Shown here: positions 14,131-16,215 of the stretch, in pieces | Layout of the letters: every line of letters begins with the position of its first letter | How positions within the stretch are numbered: position 1 is the stretch's first letter | Assembly (NCBI GenBank): GCA_039714555.1 | Contig: JBDLJB010000044.1 | Coordinates: forward strand, 1-16,215 | Length of the DNA stretch: 16,215 nucleotides | Reading direction: 5' to 3' | From: Namhaeicola sp039714555 | Lineage (GTDB): Bacteria; Bacteroidota; Bacteroidia; Flavobacteriales; Flavobacteriaceae | The notes under the pieces: model-generated | Seen by the model: only the letters and a program-made list of their open reading frames with translations | Told to the model about the DNA's origin: nothing | Databases searched by the model: none | Program-made: the position numbers and the translations under genes

Positions 14131-14160
14131 TAAAAAAAAGCTGCCTTTTCAGACAGCTTT
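14131..14160 (-). terminator. Terminator between rplY and pth
   Basis: On the minus strand, AAAGCTGTCT pairs with AGGCAGCTTT across a GAAA tetraloop (10 pairs, one G-T), followed by a run of T's. It begins 25 bases after the rplY stop. T's also follow on the plus strand, so it may work in both directions. Confidence 0.88.
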
Positions 14161-14184
14161 GTTTTTTTAAAAATATTTTAAAAA

Positions 14185-14853
14185 CTATTCTTTAGATCCT
14201 TCTGCAGGAGTTTTTTCTCCTCCTTCAGTTGCTCCTCCTTCAGTTGCTTCACCTTCAACTCCTTCTTCACCTTCTTCACCTTCTTCATCTTCTTCTTCTT
14301 CAACAACAGCACGAGCAATACGTACTTGACACACTACAGTATTGTCAGGGTGAAGTATAGTATATTCATCACTGCCAATTTCAGTTACATATATTTTATC
14401 ACCAATATTTAATTCTGAAATATCAGCAGTGATAAAATCTGGTAAGTTAGCCGGTTTAGCTTTTACTTTTAATGTTCTGTAAGGGAAACGTAAAATACCA
14501 CCTGCAACTATTCCGGGAGCACTACCTGTAAGATTTACAGGAATGTTCATAGTAATTTCTTTATCATCAAATAATTGATAAAAATCAATATGCAATATTT
14601 TATCCGATACCGGATTAAATTGAATATCTTGCATAATTGCAGCATAAGTTTCGCCATTTTCAAGCTCAATCTTTGCAGTATAAACATTTGGAGTATATAC
14701 CAAGTTTTTAAAAGCTTTTTCATCTGCTGAAAAATGAATTGGTTGTTCTCCTCCGTATAATACGCAAGGAACCTTTTCAGCATTACGTAAGGCTTTGGTA
14801 GCAACCTTGCCCACGCTTTCTCTTTGAGATCCTTTGATTGTAATTGATTTCAT
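14185..14853 (-). CDS. rplY: 50S ribosomal protein L25 (Ctc/TL5 type)
   Basis: L25 binds 5S rRNA in the large ribosomal subunit; the long two-domain form is called Ctc or TL5. Residues 1 to about 92 form the L25 domain (MKSITIKGSQRESVGKVATK, VPCVLYGGE, HIDFYQL at 88-94). Residues from about 95 to 182 form the beta-rich C-terminal TL5 domain (VNLTGSAPGIVAGGILR, HPDNTVVCQV). The tail (185-222) is almost only E, G, D, A and T in short repeats (EEGEEGEEGVEGEATEGG) and is expected to be disordered. It is 22 bases downstream of prs on the same strand and is followed by an intrinsic terminator, so prs-rplY is a likely operon. Confidence 0.96.
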   Translation of the reverse strand: MKSITIKGSQRESVGKVATKALRNAEKVPCVLYGGEQPIHFSADEKAFKNLVYTPNVYTAKIELENGETYAAIMQDIQFNPVSDKILHIDFYQLFDDKEITMNIPVNLTGSAPGIVAGGILRFPYRTLKVKAKPANLPDFITADISELNIGDKIYVTEIGSDEYTILHPDNTVVCQVRIARAVVEEEEDEEGEEGEEGVEGEATEGGATEGGEKTPAEGSKE

Positions 14854-14875
14854 TGTTTAAATTTAAATTATTTAG

Positions 14876-15817
14876 TTACATGATAAATTTATCGCTGATA
14901 GAAGAGTTGTCTTGAACTCTATGCATTACCTCAGCAAATAAAGGGGCGCAAGATACAACTTTTATTTTAGAACAATGCTTTTTCAATGGAATTGTATCTG
15001 TTATAATTAATTCTAATAATTTTGACTTTTCTATACGTTTATAAGCATCGCCAGATAAAATTGCATGTGTTGCAATTGCTCTAACACTAAGCGCACCTCT
15101 TTTTATCATTAAATCAGCTGCTTTTGTTAATGTTCCTGCCGTATCAATCATATCATCAACAATAATCACGTTTCGCCCATTAACATCACCTATGAGTTCC
15201 ATATGAGATATCACATTTGCTTTTTCACGTTGTTTGTAACATATTACCACTTCACTTTTTAGAAATTTTGAATATGCATAAGCTCTTTTTGAACCACCCA
15301 TATCGGGTGAAGCAATAGTAATATTATCAAGATTTAGCTCATTAATATGAGGTAAAAGAATTGTTGATGCATATAAATGATCAACAGGAATCTCGAAAAA
15401 ACCTTGAATTTGATCAGCGTGAAGATCCATGGTAATAACTCTTGTGGCGCCAGCTGATTGTAATAGTTTTGCAATCATTTTTGCAGCTATGGGTACACGG
15501 GGTTTGTCTTTTCTATCTTGACGAGCCCAACCATAATAAGGCATGACTGCTGTAATATGCCTTGCTGAAGCTCTTTTTGCAGCATCAATCATTAAAAGTA
15601 ATTCTATTAAATTATCAGAAGGAGGATTTGTAGAACCAATTAAAAATACTCTTCTACCTCTTATAGACTCTTCAAAAGAGATTTGAAATTCTCCATCACT
15701 AAATTGGTTTTTTTTCATTTTACCAAGTCCGATTCCGTATTCATCAGCAATTTTTTTTGCTAAATCAGTACTTTGAGAACAGGCAAACATCTTTGGACTA
15801 GGAACTTTTTGTTTCAT
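14876..15817 (-). CDS. prs: Ribose-phosphate pyrophosphokinase (PRPP synthetase)
   Basis: Prs converts ribose-5-phosphate and ATP to PRPP for purine, pyrimidine, histidine, tryptophan and NAD synthesis in the cytosol. At 313 residues it has the usual length. Motifs: FSDGEFQI (39-46) and YYGWARQDRK (94-103), which contact ATP; DLHADQIQGFF (131-141), the divalent-metal and flag region; SPDMGGSKRA (170-179); and the PRPP loop VIIVDDMIDTAGTL (217-230). This is the class I, phosphate-activated type by overall sequence. It leads the prs-rplY pair, and a Bacteroidota-type -7 element lies 63 bases upstream. Confidence 0.97.
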   Translation of the reverse strand: MKQKVPSPKMFACSQSTDLAKKIADEYGIGLGKMKKNQFSDGEFQISFEESIRGRRVFLIGSTNPPSDNLIELLLMIDAAKRASARHITAVMPYYGWARQDRKDKPRVPIAAKMIAKLLQSAGATRVITMDLHADQIQGFFEIPVDHLYASTILLPHINELNLDNITIASPDMGGSKRAYAYSKFLKSEVVICYKQREKANVISHMELIGDVNGRNVIIVDDMIDTAGTLTKAADLMIKRGALSVRAIATHAILSGDAYKRIEKSKLLELIITDTIPLKKHCSKIKVVSCAPLFAEVMHRVQDNSSISDKFIM

Positions 15818-15879
15818 AAAGTTGTGTGTTTTAGTGATTTATTTTTGGATAATTTTTTTGTAAAATTAATTAATTAATT

Positions 15880-15887
15880 CAAATGTA
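15880..15887 (-). promoter_or_regulatory. Putative -7 element for prs-rplY
   Basis: On the minus strand TACATTTG matches TAnnTTTG exactly, with its 3' end 63 bases before the prs ATG. No -33 TTG was found at the usual distance; the surroundings are pure A/T runs. Confidence 0.4.
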
Positions 15888-15979
15888 AATGAGTTTTTTT
15901 AAATAAATAATATTTTAAATATTCACCTTTTTTAAAAAGAAAAATTATTATAAAGTCAACATATTTTAAACAAATAACT

Positions 15980-15987
15980 TATATTTG
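15980..15987 (+). promoter_or_regulatory. Putative -7 element driving the tRNA-Leu transcript
   Basis: TATATTTG matches the Bacteroidota -7 consensus and is followed by CACTCC, where transcription would start at about 15992-15995. It points toward tRNA-Leu, with the GIY-YIG relic lying in the predicted leader. A clear -33 box was not found. Confidence 0.5.
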
Positions 15988-15994
15988 CACTCCA

Positions 15995-16129
15995 AAATTT
16001 TATTACCCTTTTGAATTGATTTATTCTGAGGAATGTAAAACAAGACCAGAAGCAAGAATACATGAAAAGTATTTGAAATCTGGTATAAGAGAAGAGGAGC
16101 TTAGAATATTAAGAAACTCTATGAAATAA
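15995..16129 (+). pseudogene. C-terminal relic of a GIY-YIG endonuclease
   Basis: The plus frame reads KFYYPFELIYSEECKTRPEA, then RIHEKYLKSGI, and ends LRNSMK-stop at 16129. PFELIYSEE, R-x-EAR and EKYLKSG are the characteristic C-terminal segment of small GIY-YIG nuclease proteins of Bacteroidota. The catalytic N-terminal half (the GIY and YIG strands and the arginine) is missing and there is no start codon, so this is a remnant. The usual GxGRE after KYLKSG is altered to GIREEEL. Its stop codon touches the first base of tRNA-Leu. GIY-YIG genes are frequent neighbours of tRNA genes in this phylum (established by memory of genomes, not checked here). Confidence 0.75.
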
Positions 16130-16213
16130 GCCTTGATGGCGGAATTGGTAGACGCGCTGGATTCAAAATCCAGTTCTGGCAACAGAGTGTGGGTTCGATT
16201 CCCACTCAAGGTA
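16130..16213 (+). tRNA. tRNA-Leu (anticodon CAA)
   Basis: The acceptor stem GCCTTGA pairs with TCAAGGT (one G-T), and the discriminator is A at 16213. The D-arm GGCGGAATTGGTAGACGC is typical of leucine tRNAs. The anticodon stem CTGGA/TCCAG encloses loop TTCAAAA with anticodon CAA at 16164-16166, which reads UUG. There is a long class II variable arm and a T-arm GTGGG-TTCGATT-CCCAC. The bases after the discriminator are CA rather than CCA, so CCA is not encoded. Confidence 0.97.
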
Positions 16214-16215
16214 CA

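Noticed and set aside
14217..14300. Repetitive CTT/CTCC-rich stretch as a tandem repeat or CRISPR-like array
   Set aside because: It encodes the acidic Glu/Gly-rich tail of L25; the repetition is codon-level low complexity.
16021..16209. 62-codon minus-strand frame with protein SGNRTHTLLPELDFESSAS…
   Set aside because: It is the antisense of tRNA-Leu and the GIY-YIG relic. This translation is a familiar spurious product of the complement of leucine tRNA genes.

Overview
The window looks like chromosome of an AT-rich member of the Bacteroidota, most likely a Flavobacteriia. The evidence is the low GC content, exact matches to the Bacteroidota -7 promoter element TAnnTTTG in several intergenic gaps, a DUF4270 lipoprotein, a single-domain GT5 'starch synthase' next to panC and glmS, and a lipoprotein with the CSSDDD-type surface-export signal. 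Most of the window is housekeeping DNA. The accessory part is about 1.8 kb downstream of glmS, plus a relic beside a tRNA at the right end.

Left part (1-4434, minus strand). A divergently promoted cluster runs panC, panD, a flippase-like membrane protein and a GHMP kinase, with gaps of 34, 3 and 4 bases. It is followed, after an intergenic repeat, by an HI0933/YhiN-type flavoprotein that runs off the left edge. PanC and PanD give the beta-alanine and pantoate branches of pantothenate (CoA) synthesis.

Middle (4536-8904, plus strand). A degenerate GT5 half-protein, a DUF4270 outer-membrane lipoprotein and glmS are colinear. GlmS makes glucosamine-6-phosphate for cell-wall and LPS precursors.

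Accessory stretch (about 8887-10656). The last six codons of glmS (S-V-T-V-E-stop) occur again at 10180-10197 with only synonymous third-base changes. The 1.28 kb between the copies holds two broken copies of one small HTH/recombinase-like gene in opposite orientation, one surface lipoprotein gene with its own terminator, and decayed coding sequence. This looks like a scar of insertion at the 3' end of glmS. Beyond it lie a strong hairpin and another apparently decayed minus-strand gene.

Right part. A two-gene xanthine dehydrogenase-family oxidoreductase operon ([2Fe-2S] subunit plus Tat-exported molybdopterin subunit) ends at a terminator. Next come pth, rplY and prs on the minus strand: translation-related functions and PRPP synthesis, with a terminator between rplY and pth. 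At the right edge a promoter-like element, a GIY-YIG nuclease C-terminal relic and tRNA-Leu(CAA) follow each other, the relic's stop codon directly abutting the tRNA.

No CRISPR array, complete insertion sequence, intact integrase or defence operon was seen. The most interesting signals are the glmS-end duplication with its paired broken HTH genes, the GIY-YIG relic in front of the tRNA, and the GT5 protein without its catalytic features.
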